This document shows, one piece after another, positions 36,044 to 44,563 of a DNA stretch of 64,000 nt. A model generated the notes under the pieces. That model saw only the letters and a list, made by a program, of their open reading frames with translations, searched no databases and was not told the origin of the DNA. Where the stretch lies: NCBI RefSeq assembly GCF_001310085.1, contig NZ_CP012643.1:465001-529000 (forward strand), in the 5' to 3' direction. The DNA is from Rufibacter tibetensis (GTDB lineage Bacteria > Bacteroidota > Bacteroidia > Cytophagales > Hymenobacteraceae). Position 1 is the first letter of the stretch. Every line of letters starts with the position of its first letter. Made by a program: the position numbers and the translations under genes.

Positions 36044-39000
36044 TTAAGCTTGGTTTCTGATTTTGGTTAAGTAAGTCACGTTTGGCTGAGTGTTCAATTC
36101 TTCCAGTACGTGGAAAGCACGCTCGCCTTTCTCGCGGTTCAGGATCTGTGATACCTGGCTGTTTGGATCAAGCATGTCACCAAAGATGATAGCATTGGTA
36201 GGACAGGCCTGAGCACAAGCGGTAACAATTTCACCATCTACCGGACGTCGACCTTCTTTCTTCGCTTCCAGTTTACCATACTGGATACGCTGTACGCAGA
36301 ACGTACATTTCTCCATAACCCCACGGGAACGTACGGTTACATCTGGGTTCAACACCATCTTGCCAAGGTCGTTGTTCATTTGGTAGTCGAACTTCTCGTT
36401 GTTGGCATAGTTGAACCAGTTGAAACGACGCACTTTATACGGGCAGTTGTTTGCGCAATAGCGGGTACCTACGCAACGGTTGTATACCATTTGGTTGATA
36501 CCTTCTGTGCTGTGCATGGTTGCTGCAACCGGGCATACTGTTTCACATGGAGCATGGTTACAGTGCTGGCAAAGCATTGGCTGGAAGATAACTGATGGGT
36601 TCTCAGACGGATTCTCCATCTTCTCAAATCCACCGTCTTCACGAGTTGCATCACTGCTGTAGTAACGGTCAATACGTAACCAGTGCATTTCGCGACGGTT
36701 CAGTACTTCTTGTTTACCTACAACCGGTACGTTATTCTCCACCTGGCAGCTGATGGTACAAGTACCGCAACCAATACAAGAGTTCAGGTCAATGACCATA
36801 CCCCAGTGATGGTTCTTGTACTCGTAATCCTGCCAAAGCGAAATTTTCTGCGGTGCTTGCGGGCCATCTGGCGTTGCAATGCGCACGTACTCAGTTACGC
36901 TCTTCGGATCTTTCTGGTATTCTTTCAGTGTGTTCTCCTGAACCACAATACGTCCCATTACCGTGTGGTGCGTCTGTGTCTGGGCAATTGGCTTATCAGC
37001 GCCTACCTTCTCAAGAGTAACTGTGTTTGAGAATTGAAGGGAATCACCGGCTACCGTCACCAACGGATAGACGTTTGCACCTACGTTATTGGCTGCTTGC
37101 CCTGCATGGGTACGGCCGTAACCAATAGCTATTGCAATTGTGTTAGGAGCCTGACCTGGCTGAACAAGCGCTGGCAACTCAATGGATTTACCTCTTGCAG
37201 TTACGCGTACTACATCATTCTGCTCAATTTCTAAACGCTTTGCAGTAGCAGGTGAGATAGCAACATAGTTGTCCCAGGTAGCTTTAGTGGTTGGGTCAGA
37301 CATCTCCTGCAACCAAGGGTTGTTTGAGTGCTGGCCTGCTCCTATCGCTACTTTCTCGTAGATTTCAAGCTCAAGGGTGTTGTTATTTCCACCTGCGGCT
37401 CGTCCAGCTTTGTTAAGGGCTACGGCTGCAGCAGCTAAAGTCATTGGTGCGGCAGGGGAAACTGGATCATTCGCACCCGTTGTACCTAAAGCAACCCCAT
37501 CGTGTGCTACTTTGTCCCAAGCGGTACCACCTGCTACAATACCAGACCAGGTTCTCTGAATTATAGAATAGTAATCAGAAGTAGAGCCAGTCCATTTCAA
37601 TAATGAATCCTGTGCCTGTCTTGTATTGAAGATGGTAGTGATAGTTGGCTGAGCTAAGCTCAGGAAGCCTCTTTTTGGCTCGAAGTCATTCCAGGACTCC
37701 AGGTAGTGGTTGTCTGGACAGATATAGTCTACTAGAGAAGCAGTTTCATCAACTCTGTCAGAGAAGGAGATCTTTACGCCTACTTTCTTCAAACCACTTA
37801 CAACCTGCTGGCTTAGCGGGTGGTCATAAACTGGGTTTGTACCGTAGAAGATCACCGCACCAACAGCACCTCTGTTCATGTCATTGATCAAACGCAGCAC
37901 ACGGGCGTCATCACCTTGACGAACATAAGAAGGGGCAGCAGGGTTGATGGTTGTTCCGTTTGCTCCTAACGATGTATTGATAGCAGTTACCAAGGTTTGA
38001 ACAGCCGGATCATTAGAATCTGAAACAACTAAAGCTCCACCGCGGTTCGCCAGCAATTCTCTGGCTGCTGCATCAATCTGTTTTGTAGCAGAAGCAACAG
38101 CAGGTGCCTGAATAGTTTGCCCGCCAGTACCACCAGCTATTCTATTATATAAAGCAGCAACTACTGCCCCATACTCAGAAGGTTTAACTGGCACACGCAC
38201 ATCAGCGTTGGCACCAGTCATTGACAAGAACGTTTCAAACTGGAAGTGGCGAGACATGGTTGGCTTGTCTGCCGTCACTTTCCGGTTTACAATGTATTGC
38301 TTGGAATACTCAACCGGAGAAATCCATGTACCTAGGAAATCAGCGCCGATAGAAACAATCACTCTGGCTTTGCTGAAATCATATCCTGGCACCACTCCCC
38401 CATTGGCTCTTAACAAGGCCGATGCTGAATTTGCATCATAAGTCACATGTTCAAAAGCAGGGAATTGGGCACCAAATTCACGGATTACCGCTTTTGTACT
38501 TGGGCTGATAATAGTATTTGATAACAAGACCACTCTTCCAGTCACTCCAGTTAAGCGGGTCCGGATCTCCTGGTCAACGTTCTGCCAGGTAGTCTCTTTT
38601 CCTTTGGCAACTGGTCCTTTCAGACGGTTGTTATCATACAGGCTTAACAGAGAAGCCTGTGAACGAGCGTGCGTTCCTCCCTGAGTGAGTGGGGAAAGGT
38701 TGTTTCCCTCTACTTTGATGGGACGACCTTCACGGGTTTTCACCAACACCGGGTTGTAGAAATCACCCATGAAATAAGTTGAAGCATACCAGTTAGGAAT
38801 TCCTGGCTCTACTTCTTCTGGCTTATTAAGGTATGGGATTGCTTTCCGTACCGGCGACTCACAGGAAGCCAGCGTAGCCGCAGCCACGCCAAAGCCTAGT
38901 AACTTTAAGAAATCACGTCTTGGAGCCACAGTGGAAGAGGATTCCTCTCCGTTAGCTTCACTTACTGGCAGGAACTCAGGAAACTCGTTATGAGCATGCT

Positions 39001-39064
39001 TCTGGAATTCCGGAGTATTGTTTAACTCCTCTACCCCTCTCCAGTATTTAATTGTTTCTTGCAT
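36044..39064 (-). CDS. actB: Alternative complex III iron-sulfur/molybdopterin-like subunit ActB
   Basis: A 1006-residue periplasmic subunit from the ATG at 39064 (the frame extends three codons to a TTG). A twin-arginine-type signal (PRRDFLKLLGFGVAAATLASC, about residues 49-69) ends in a possible lipobox Cys. Residues about 70-730 form a molybdopterin-oxidoreductase-like domain that in this family lacks the metal cofactor. The C-terminal part has four cluster sites: CIGCGTCTISC, CQHCNHAPCETVCP, CVGTRYCANNCP, and CTFC with CAQACP. They make a wire from quinol to ActA hemes. Confidence 0.95.
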   Translation of the reverse strand: MQETIKYWRGVEELNNTPEFQKHAHNEFPEFLPVSEANGEESSSTVAPRRDFLKLLGFGVAAATLASCESPVRKAIPYLNKPEEVEPGIPNWYASTYFMGDFYNPVLVKTREGRPIKVEGNNLSPLTQGGTHARSQASLLSLYDNNRLKGPVAKGKETTWQNVDQEIRTRLTGVTGRVVLLSNTIISPSTKAVIREFGAQFPAFEHVTYDANSASALLRANGGVVPGYDFSKARVIVSIGADFLGTWISPVEYSKQYIVNRKVTADKPTMSRHFQFETFLSMTGANADVRVPVKPSEYGAVVAALYNRIAGGTGGQTIQAPAVASATKQIDAAARELLANRGGALVVSDSNDPAVQTLVTAINTSLGANGTTINPAAPSYVRQGDDARVLRLINDMNRGAVGAVIFYGTNPVYDHPLSQQVVSGLKKVGVKISFSDRVDETASLVDYICPDNHYLESWNDFEPKRGFLSLAQPTITTIFNTRQAQDSLLKWTGSTSDYYSIIQRTWSGIVAGGTAWDKVAHDGVALGTTGANDPVSPAAPMTLAAAAVALNKAGRAAGGNNNTLELEIYEKVAIGAGQHSNNPWLQEMSDPTTKATWDNYVAISPATAKRLEIEQNDVVRVTARGKSIELPALVQPGQAPNTIAIAIGYGRTHAGQAANNVGANVYPLVTVAGDSLQFSNTVTLEKVGADKPIAQTQTHHTVMGRIVVQENTLKEYQKDPKSVTEYVRIATPDGPQAPQKISLWQDYEYKNHHWGMVIDLNSCIGCGTCTISCQVENNVPVVGKQEVLNRREMHWLRIDRYYSSDATREDGGFEKMENPSENPSVIFQPMLCQHCNHAPCETVCPVAATMHSTEGINQMVYNRCVGTRYCANNCPYKVRRFNWFNYANNEKFDYQMNNDLGKMVLNPDVTVRSRGVMEKCTFCVQRIQYGKLEAKKEGRRPVDGEIVTACAQACPTNAIIFGDMLDPNSQVSQILNREKGERAFHVLEELNTQPNVTYLTKIRNQA

Positions 39065-39100
39065 ATATCTCAAAAACTCAAATTCAGGATATGGAATTGA

Positions 39101-40429
39101 TTAGTAGTGGCACTTAGAACATTCTGTACCACCTTGAGACGCCACCACAAATGCGCCTTTAGATTGCTTCTCATGCAACTTTACTAAGTTGTCATAATAG
39201 GCATTGCCTTCAGTATTAAGAGGGGTGTTTCTGTGGCAATCAATACACCAGCCCATGGTCAATGGAGAGTATTGCGCTACCACTTCCATAGTTTCAATCG
39301 GACCATGGCAGGTCTGGCACTCAACGCCACCAACTTTAGTATGCTGGGAGTGGTTAAAGTACGCCAGGTCAGGCAGGTTATGTACCCGCACCCACTCAAT
39401 AGGCTTATTGTTTTCAATGGCACGATAGATCTTCTGAATTTCTGGCGATTCTTTCTTGATCTGGCTATGGCAGTTCATACAGATGTTCGCAGATGGAATA
39501 TTGGCACTTGAGCTCTTATAAACAGAGGTGTGGCAATAGTTACAGTTGATCTGGTGGTCACCAGCGTGCAGTTTGTGAGAGAAAGCGATAGGTTGTCTTG
39601 GAGCGTATCCTTGGTGAATACCAATACCCATCACGCTGTCTATGGAGATATCAATCAATACCACCACGAAGATCAACCCTACAATGATTCTAACTGCTTT
39701 AGACTTATAGATGTTAGCGAAGTTAGTTCTACGCTCCAGCATCTCCTGCTCAGCACCAGTTAAATCGCCTTTGCTTTTCAGGTAGTTTTTCAAAACTGAG
39801 GCAATAATCAACAAGGTGATTACCAACACGATCAACACAACTACCAAGACAACCAGGAGAAGGTCTACTGTACCACCTACGTTACCAATTGCGTTAGTAC
39901 CCACGTTCTCACCTGGGGTAGCACCCTCAGGTCCTTCAGAAGGAGCGGCAGCTGTAGCTGGATTCGCGCTTTCGCTTGCGATATAGGCAATAATAGAACT
40001 GATTTCCTCATCAGAGAAAGCAAAAGAAGGCATTTGCTGTTTTGAGTACTCATTGAATACCGCAACTGCATCCTTGTCTCCGCTTTGAATAAGAGCACTA
40101 GAGTTCTTAATCCATTTCAACAACCAGGCTTCTGACCTTCTTTTATGAACATCACGAAGACCAGGCCCAACCACAACATCTGTTCCTACAGAGTGACACT
40201 GCACACAGTTGTTTTTGAAGAGGGTCATCCCGTTGTCAATGACGCCAGCGTCAGCGCTTGCTTCTCCGACACCAGGAGCGGCCGCCGATGCGGGCTGCGG
40301 GGTTACCCCTGCTTTCCCTTCAACGCCCATTTGTTCAGGTGCCTGTGCAAAGGCGGATGAAAAAACAAAGAAGACAAAGAGAAAAGGGAGTAGGAAAATA
40401 TATTTTGCTCTCTTTTTACAGCTAATCAT
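39101..40429 (-). CDS. actA: Alternative complex III multiheme cytochrome c ActA with fused monoheme domain
   Basis: A 442-residue c-type cytochrome with six CxxCH sites: one at residues 75-79 in a class I domain (axial Met near 133, QQMPSF), and five at 296, 317, 371, 395 and 437 forming the pentaheme ActA module. Two membrane helices (about 188-212 and 247-263) separate the modules, so both heme domains face the periplasm. The classic ActA is pentaheme, so the N-terminal cytochrome is an added module that could carry electrons to the adjacent oxidase. It is the first gene of the respiratory operon, behind a consensus promoter. Confidence 0.94.
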   Translation of the reverse strand: MISCKKRAKYIFLLPFLFVFFVFSSAFAQAPEQMGVEGKAGVTPQPASAAAPGVGEASADAGVIDNGMTLFKNNCVQCHSVGTDVVVGPGLRDVHKRRSEAWLLKWIKNSSALIQSGDKDAVAVFNEYSKQQMPSFAFSDEEISSIIAYIASESANPATAAAPSEGPEGATPGENVGTNAIGNVGGTVDLLLVVLVVVLIVLVITLLIIASVLKNYLKSKGDLTGAEQEMLERRTNFANIYKSKAVRIIVGLIFVVVLIDISIDSVMGIGIHQGYAPRQPIAFSHKLHAGDHQINCNYCHTSVYKSSSANIPSANICMNCHSQIKKESPEIQKIYRAIENNKPIEWVRVHNLPDLAYFNHSQHTKVGGVECQTCHGPIETMEVVAQYSPLTMGWCIDCHRNTPLNTEGNAYYDNLVKLHEKQSKGAFVVASQGGTECSKCHY

Positions 40430-40474
40430 AGCTCAATTGTAGTGTTAAAGAATAGTGAAAGTACATTACGGGCA

Positions 40475-40505
40475 CAAATCTACTACCCGATGACCATTAA
40501 TCAAA
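40475..40505 (-). promoter_or_regulatory. Promoter of the actA-oxidase operon
   Basis: On the minus strand TTTG (complement of 40502-40505), a 19-base spacer, then TAGATTTG (complement of 40475-40482). This is an exact match to the Bacteroidota -33/-7 consensus. Transcription would start near 40470, about 40 bases before the actA ATG, and could run through all genes to 23513, since no internal terminator was seen. Confidence 0.8.
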
Positions 40506-41457
40506 CACAATATTTCTTATTTTTAGAGGGTAACCAACTCCTGTTTTTAGGGTAGTTTCTCCCATTAAACCCTCAAGAATAGCCTGTTTAGGCACTATTT
40601 AGAAGCTTTATAAATTATATACGCCTTGCTACAGCATCACTTCAGTACAGGGCTCACACTCCTATCAAAGGTATTCTTTCTCACTCACCTACAAGTAAGA
40701 TTTTATTATTTTTATACAATTTCCTATTTCTTCGCACCCTTCTGAATTAATACTATTTTCCTAATAGTATATAAGCATGATAAGTAGATTCACACAAAGG
40801 CAATTAGCTTACCTTAAACAAAATAGCTCCTTAGCAGAAACAAACCCTTCCTGTATACAACTCACCTGCTTGATATATTCCTATAGATTCTCTTTACTTA
40901 CTGCTGCAAATATTTCAAAAAGAGGTTATTCTGAATAAGCTCTAGTAACTAAACTGAACTTCTATCCTTAAAAGAGAATCATTAAAACAGTTGATTAACC
41001 TAATAGGGCTGCTCTATACTACTTTTTGTTTAACGAGCCTTTCCATGCTGCTTTTCCTTAAGTACCTGAAAAGTAAGGTGCTCCAGCACCCTTCCCAATC
41101 CTCATTTGCTGAACCTGTTTGTTTTGTTCAACTTCTCTCTTCTCACTAATGGGTTACTCCTTATATAGTAGATTTTTGGCACCAGATGCACTTTACAGGT
41201 TTTACACCTATTTAGAATTGAATTACCTCATTTCACGGCAGAAAAAGCTTTTCAACTGTACACTATATATTATAGAGTAGAAAAGCTCTAGTTTGTCTAT
41301 CAAATCAAATGCCCTTCCTTTCCAGAGCATGGTTCATTCCATACAGGGGTTCTGGCTGCTTCTTCAGTTTATGCTTAGAACCTGCTAAAAAAACCGTATT
41401 TAAACCAAAGATTAATTTAGTAAAGCCTTAGTATAGAGACTTTATCTTTTCCATTAC
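40506..41457. other. Long AT-rich spacer between divergent promoters
   Basis: About 950 bases between the actA promoter and the rpsF promoter. I find no open frame with coding character on either strand, no tRNA shape and no clear terminator hairpin. It is AT-rich with short runs of C and T. It is much longer than other spacers in the window and may hold an RNA I cannot recognise. Confidence 0.5.
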
Positions 41458-41488
41458 TTTGTTTCTGTTCTAAATTGACCTACCTTTG
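41458..41488 (+). promoter_or_regulatory. Promoter of rpsF-rpsR-rplI
   Basis: TTTG at 41458-41461, a 19-base spacer, TACCTTTG at 41481-41488: an exact consensus promoter. The start of transcription near 41495 lies downstream of the longer open frame beginning at 41475, which rules out that start for S6 and supports the ATG at 41517. Confidence 0.85.
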
Positions 41489-41516
41489 CCCCTTCGAACC
41501 AAAATCATTTTTTCAA

Positions 41517-41882
41517 ATGACTTTAAAAAATTACGAAGTACTCTACATCATGACCCCGTTGTTGAACGAGGCTCAGATGACAGAGACGGTCGAGAAGTTC
41601 AGACAGGTGCTTAAGGAAAATGGCGCCGACATTATTCACGAGGAGAACTGGGGCCTAAAAAAACTGGCGTACCCAATCCAGAAGAAAAACACTGGTTTCT
41701 ACCACCTCGTTGAATTCCAAGGTCCAGCTACTATTGTTGATCAATTAGAACTGGCTTTCCGTCGCGATGAGAAAATCATCCGCTTTTTGACCACTGCCCT
41801 GGATAAGCACGCTGTTGCTTACAACGAGCGCCGCAGAAACGGTGAATTCAAATCATCTAAAAAGGAGGCCCAAGCATCATGA
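41517..41882 (+). CDS. rpsF: 30S ribosomal protein bS6
   Basis: A 121-residue S6 that binds 16S rRNA together with bS18 on the platform. The start MTLKNYEVLYIM is the normal S6 first strand; KLAYPIQKKNTGFYHLVEF and LDKHAVAYNERR follow. The ATG at 41517 is chosen over 41475 because the promoter -7 box lies in between. It has no Shine-Dalgarno, unlike the next two genes. The end overlaps the rpsR start by four bases. Confidence 0.97.
   Translation: MTLKNYEVLYIMTPLLNEAQMTETVEKFRQVLKENGADIIHEENWGLKKLAYPIQKKNTGFYHLVEFQGPATIVDQLELAFRRDEKIIRFLTTALDKHAVAYNERRRNGEFKSSKKEAQAS
41862..41868 (+). promoter_or_regulatory. Strong Shine-Dalgarno site of rpsR
   Basis: AAGGAGG, with ten bases from its end to the rpsR ATG at 41879, inside the last codons of rpsF. 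Such sites are rare in Bacteroidota, whose ribosomes hide the anti-Shine-Dalgarno behind bS21, bS18 and bS6; a site before bS18 fits published autoregulation proposals. Confidence 0.75.
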
Positions 41883-42130
41883 GTTTAGTAAACGAAAAAA
41901 TCCACAAGCAAGACACGCGTAAGAAATACTGCCGTTTCAAGAAAAACGGAATCCAGTACATTGATTACAAAGATGGTAACTTCTTATTGAAGTTCGTGAA
42001 CGAGCAAGGCAAACTGTTGCCACGCCGTTTAACTGGAACCAGCTTGAAGTTCCAGCGTCGTGTATCTCAGGCTGTTGCCAGAGCACGCCACTTGGCTATT
42101 TTGCCTTACGTAACGGATTCTTTAAAATAA
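41879..42130 (+). CDS. rpsR: 30S ribosomal protein bS18
   Basis: An 83-residue S18, partner of bS6 on the 30S platform. KKYCRFKKNGIQYIDYKD, then RLTGTSLKFQRRVSQAVARARHLAILPYV, the usual S18 RNA-binding end. The ATG at 41879 overlaps rpsF and is preceded by AAGGAGG. In Bacteroidota bS18 helps occlude the 16S 3' end, so a Shine-Dalgarno here could let low bS18 raise its own translation. Confidence 0.97.
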   Translation: MSLVNEKIHKQDTRKKYCRFKKNGIQYIDYKDGNFLLKFVNEQGKLLPRRLTGTSLKFQRRVSQAVARARHLAILPYVTDSLK

Positions 42131-42136
42131 GGAGGT
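42129..42136 (+). promoter_or_regulatory. Strong Shine-Dalgarno site of rplI
   Basis: AAGGAGGT, a full complement of the anti-Shine-Dalgarno core, overlapping the rpsR stop codon (42128-42130) with nine bases between the GGAGG core and the rplI ATG at 42145. Confidence 0.75.
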
Positions 42137-42144
42137 AAAACAAG

Positions 42145-42588
42145 ATGGAAGTTATTCTGAAAGATGACGTTAAAGGCGTTGGCTATAAAAACGATATCGT
42201 AACTGTAAAGCCAGGTTTTGGCCGTAATTATTTGATCCCGCAAGGCTTAGCTGAAATGGCTACTCCTTCTGCCCGTAAAGTTGTGGCTGAGAACACTCGC
42301 CAGGCTGCGCACAAAGCAGAGAAGGTTCAAAAAGATGCGCAAGACTTAGCTAACCGTATTGGTGATACTTTGCTTGAGATCCCAGCCAAAGCAGGTGAGA
42401 GCGGCAAGATCTTCGGTGCTGTTACTACCTTACAAGTTTCTGAAGCTTTGAAGGCTCTAGGATATGAAGTAGACCGTAAGCGTATTGATTTTGACCAGGA
42501 GGTTAAATCTTTAGGCGAGTACACTGCTACAATCAACCTGCATAAAGAAGTGAAACACCAGGTTCGCTTCAACGTTGTAGCCGCTTAG
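42145..42588 (+). CDS. rplI: 50S ribosomal protein bL9
   Basis: A 147-residue L9: N-terminal rRNA-binding domain MEVILKDDVKGVGYKNDIVTV with GFGRNYLIPQGLAEMAT, a connecting helix rich in Ala/Lys/Gln, and the C-terminal domain GKIFGAVTTLQVSEAL. It is the last gene of the rpsF-rpsR-rplI operon, followed by a strong terminator. Confidence 0.97.
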   Translation: MEVILKDDVKGVGYKNDIVTVKPGFGRNYLIPQGLAEMATPSARKVVAENTRQAAHKAEKVQKDAQDLANRIGDTLLEIPAKAGESGKIFGAVTTLQVSEALKALGYEVDRKRIDFDQEVKSLGEYTATINLHKEVKHQVRFNVVAA

Positions 42589-42610
42589 TATTAGCAGCTC
42601 CTCAAATTTC

Positions 42611-42643
42611 AAACGTCCTGCCGCACTCCGGCAGGACGTTTTG
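42611..42643 (+). terminator. Terminator after rplI
   Basis: Perfect 13-base inverted repeat AAACGTCCTGCCG / CGGCAGGACGTTT (42611-42623 and 42629-42641), followed by T residues. Confidence 0.9.
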
Positions 42644-42782
42644 TATTTAGGCTATTTTCAGAAAACTATCCTTAAACTGACGCACATAGCAGAAGCCGCT
42701 TATAGCCTACTTTGCCTAGACGGGGCAGAAAACAAAACCATTGGTTAAGGAGTATGCGGGTGTTGCTACCTACCTTATATCT

Positions 42783-43472
42783 ATGGGACCTTACCCGGTA
42801 ATCATCTTTGATTTTGACGGCACTCTGTGTGCCACTGAAGATGCTATTCTATACACCTTCAAGAAAGCGTTTGAGGAAAAGAACATCACCCCGCCTTCGC
42901 CTGAAAAGATAAAACAAGCCATTGGCACCGGCGCGAACTTGGCAGAACTCCTGCCCATCCTCCACCCTCCTCTGCAGGAAAAGCAGGACGAAGCTGAGCT
43001 ACAGGAGTGGGTCAACCATTACCGGCACCTCTATGACACGGATGGAGGAAGACTTACCACCTTGTTTCCGGGCGCCGAAAACCTGATTGCCCACTTGAAA
43101 GAGCAGGGAATTACTTGTGTGGTCATCAGCAACAAAGGTCAACGGGCCATAGAAGATGCTTTAGACCGCTTTCAATTACGGCAGCATTTTGATTTGATTC
43201 TGGGCGATAATCCTGAGGTACCGTTCAAGAAGAAGCCTGACCCTATGGCGTATGAGAAGGTGATCAAGCCCAGGTACCCTCAATTTGCTTCTTCCCAAAT
43301 CTTAATGGTGGGAGATACTGACGCAGATTTGTTGTTTGCGAACAATGCTGGGCTTACTTCCTGTTGGGCTGCTTACGGTTACGGGGCTAAAGAGTCCTGT
43401 AATGCCGCTAATCCAAAATTCACCATTCAATCTTTAGACGAGCTGTATCCTATTATAGCTCATGAAGCGTAA
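42783..43472 (+). CDS. HAD-family phosphatase, phosphoglycolate phosphatase-like
   Basis: A 229-residue HAD hydrolase from the ATG at 42783; the frame reaches back to a TTG at 42741 but adds only MVKEYAGVATYLIS. Motif I is DFDGTL with the nucleophile Asp, a helical cap domain spans about 15-85, motif II is VISNKG, motif III Lys in KKKPDP, and motif IV GDTDADL. It removes phosphate from a small molecule such as phosphoglycolate or a pyrophosphate analogue; the substrate cannot be fixed. Confidence 0.9.
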   Translation: MGPYPVIIFDFDGTLCATEDAILYTFKKAFEEKNITPPSPEKIKQAIGTGANLAELLPILHPPLQEKQDEAELQEWVNHYRHLYDTDGGRLTTLFPGAENLIAHLKEQGITCVVISNKGQRAIEDALDRFQLRQHFDLILGDNPEVPFKKKPDPMAYEKVIKPRYPQFASSQILMVGDTDADLLFANNAGLTSCWAAYGYGAKESCNAANPKFTIQSLDELYPIIAHEA

Positions 43473-43516
43473 AAGAAGATTTTACTAATTTCACCCGCAA
43501 CTACGTTTCTCCTGCT

Positions 43517-44500
43517 ATGCAGTTCCGCACCGAACTAACAGTACCTACTGCCCCTTCCCGTTTTTCCCGCACCAAAGGTATTCTCACCATGGGCTCTTGC
43601 TTTGCTGAAGTAATGGGCAAAAAATTGCAGGATGTCAAAGCAAACACCCTGGTCAACCCTTTTGGCACTATCTTCAACCCGATTTCTATCCATAATCTTC
43701 TTCGGGCAGCCCTTACAGAGAACACAGAAAGCTTAGAAGCAGGTCTGGTGGAGTATAATGGCATCTGGCACCATTTTGATTTTCATTCGTCTTTCTCTCA
43801 CACTCAGCCAGAAGTTTTGTTGCAGAGGCTAAAAGACCAACTACAACAGACCCACTCCTTCCTGATGCAGGCGCAAGTCCTTATGATCACTTGGGGGACG
43901 GCGTATGTTTATGAACATATAGAAAAGCACCTTTTAGTAGCGAATTGCCATAAAGTGCCCCAAAAAGCATTCACCAAGCGGCTTCTCTCGCTGGAAGAAA
44001 TGGTGCAAGACACCAGATTAACCTTGGAGCTGTTGGAGCAGCATTGCCCTAGCCTGCAGGTGATTCTTACCGTAAGTCCCGTACGTCACCTGAAAGACAC
44101 GCTTCCGCTGAACTCGGTGAGCAAAAGCCTGTTGCGGGTGGTGGCGCACCAAGCCATGGAACATCACTCTAAAATCACCTACTTCCCGGCCTATGAGCTG
44201 CTCCTGGATGATCTTCGTGATTACCGCTTTTATGCTGCAGATTTACTGCATCCTTCAGAAATGGCCGAAGAATACATCTGGGACAAATTCACGCAAGCCT
44301 ACGCGGACCAGGCTTTCACGAACTTTATAAGCCGCTGGAAAGAAATTCAGCGTGAACTGGCCCACAGATCATTCCATCCCGATAGCCAAGGCCACCAGCA
44401 GTTCCTCAAAAAACTTTTGCTAAAGCTGCAGGAAATGTCTTTAGAAGCTGATGTTACAGCTGAAATTGACTTGGTTCAGCACCAGCTTCGTATAGACTAA
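43517..44500 (+). CDS. GSCFA-domain protein
   Basis: A 327-residue cytosolic protein of the GSCFA family: the variant motif MGSCFAEVMGKKL at 25-37, NPFGTIFNPISI, the WGTAYVYE block (about 126-133) and TVSPVRHLKDT. The fold is related to SGNH hydrolases, with the Ser of GSCFA as likely nucleophile and a late DLLHPSEMAEEYIW block supplying Asp/His. The substrate is unknown. It starts 44 bases after the HAD gene and is probably co-transcribed. Confidence 0.9.
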   Translation: MQFRTELTVPTAPSRFSRTKGILTMGSCFAEVMGKKLQDVKANTLVNPFGTIFNPISIHNLLRAALTENTESLEAGLVEYNGIWHHFDFHSSFSHTQPEVLLQRLKDQLQQTHSFLMQAQVLMITWGTAYVYEHIEKHLLVANCHKVPQKAFTKRLLSLEEMVQDTRLTLELLEQHCPSLQVILTVSPVRHLKDTLPLNSVSKSLLRVVAHQAMEHHSKITYFPAYELLLDDLRDYRFYAADLLHPSEMAEEYIWDKFTQAYADQAFTNFISRWKEIQRELAHRSFHPDSQGHQQFLKKLLLKLQEMSLEADVTAEIDLVQHQLRID

Positions 44501-44563
44501 TTCTGTTTCAGGTGCCTTTTCTAAAAAGTGGCCTGAAACAACCCACCTCCTTACCCTAGCCCT

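Noticed and set aside
41475..41516. Longer S6 start
   Set aside because: The promoter -7 box at 41481-41488 lies inside it, so this part is not transcribed; S6 proteins begin at the ATG at 41517.
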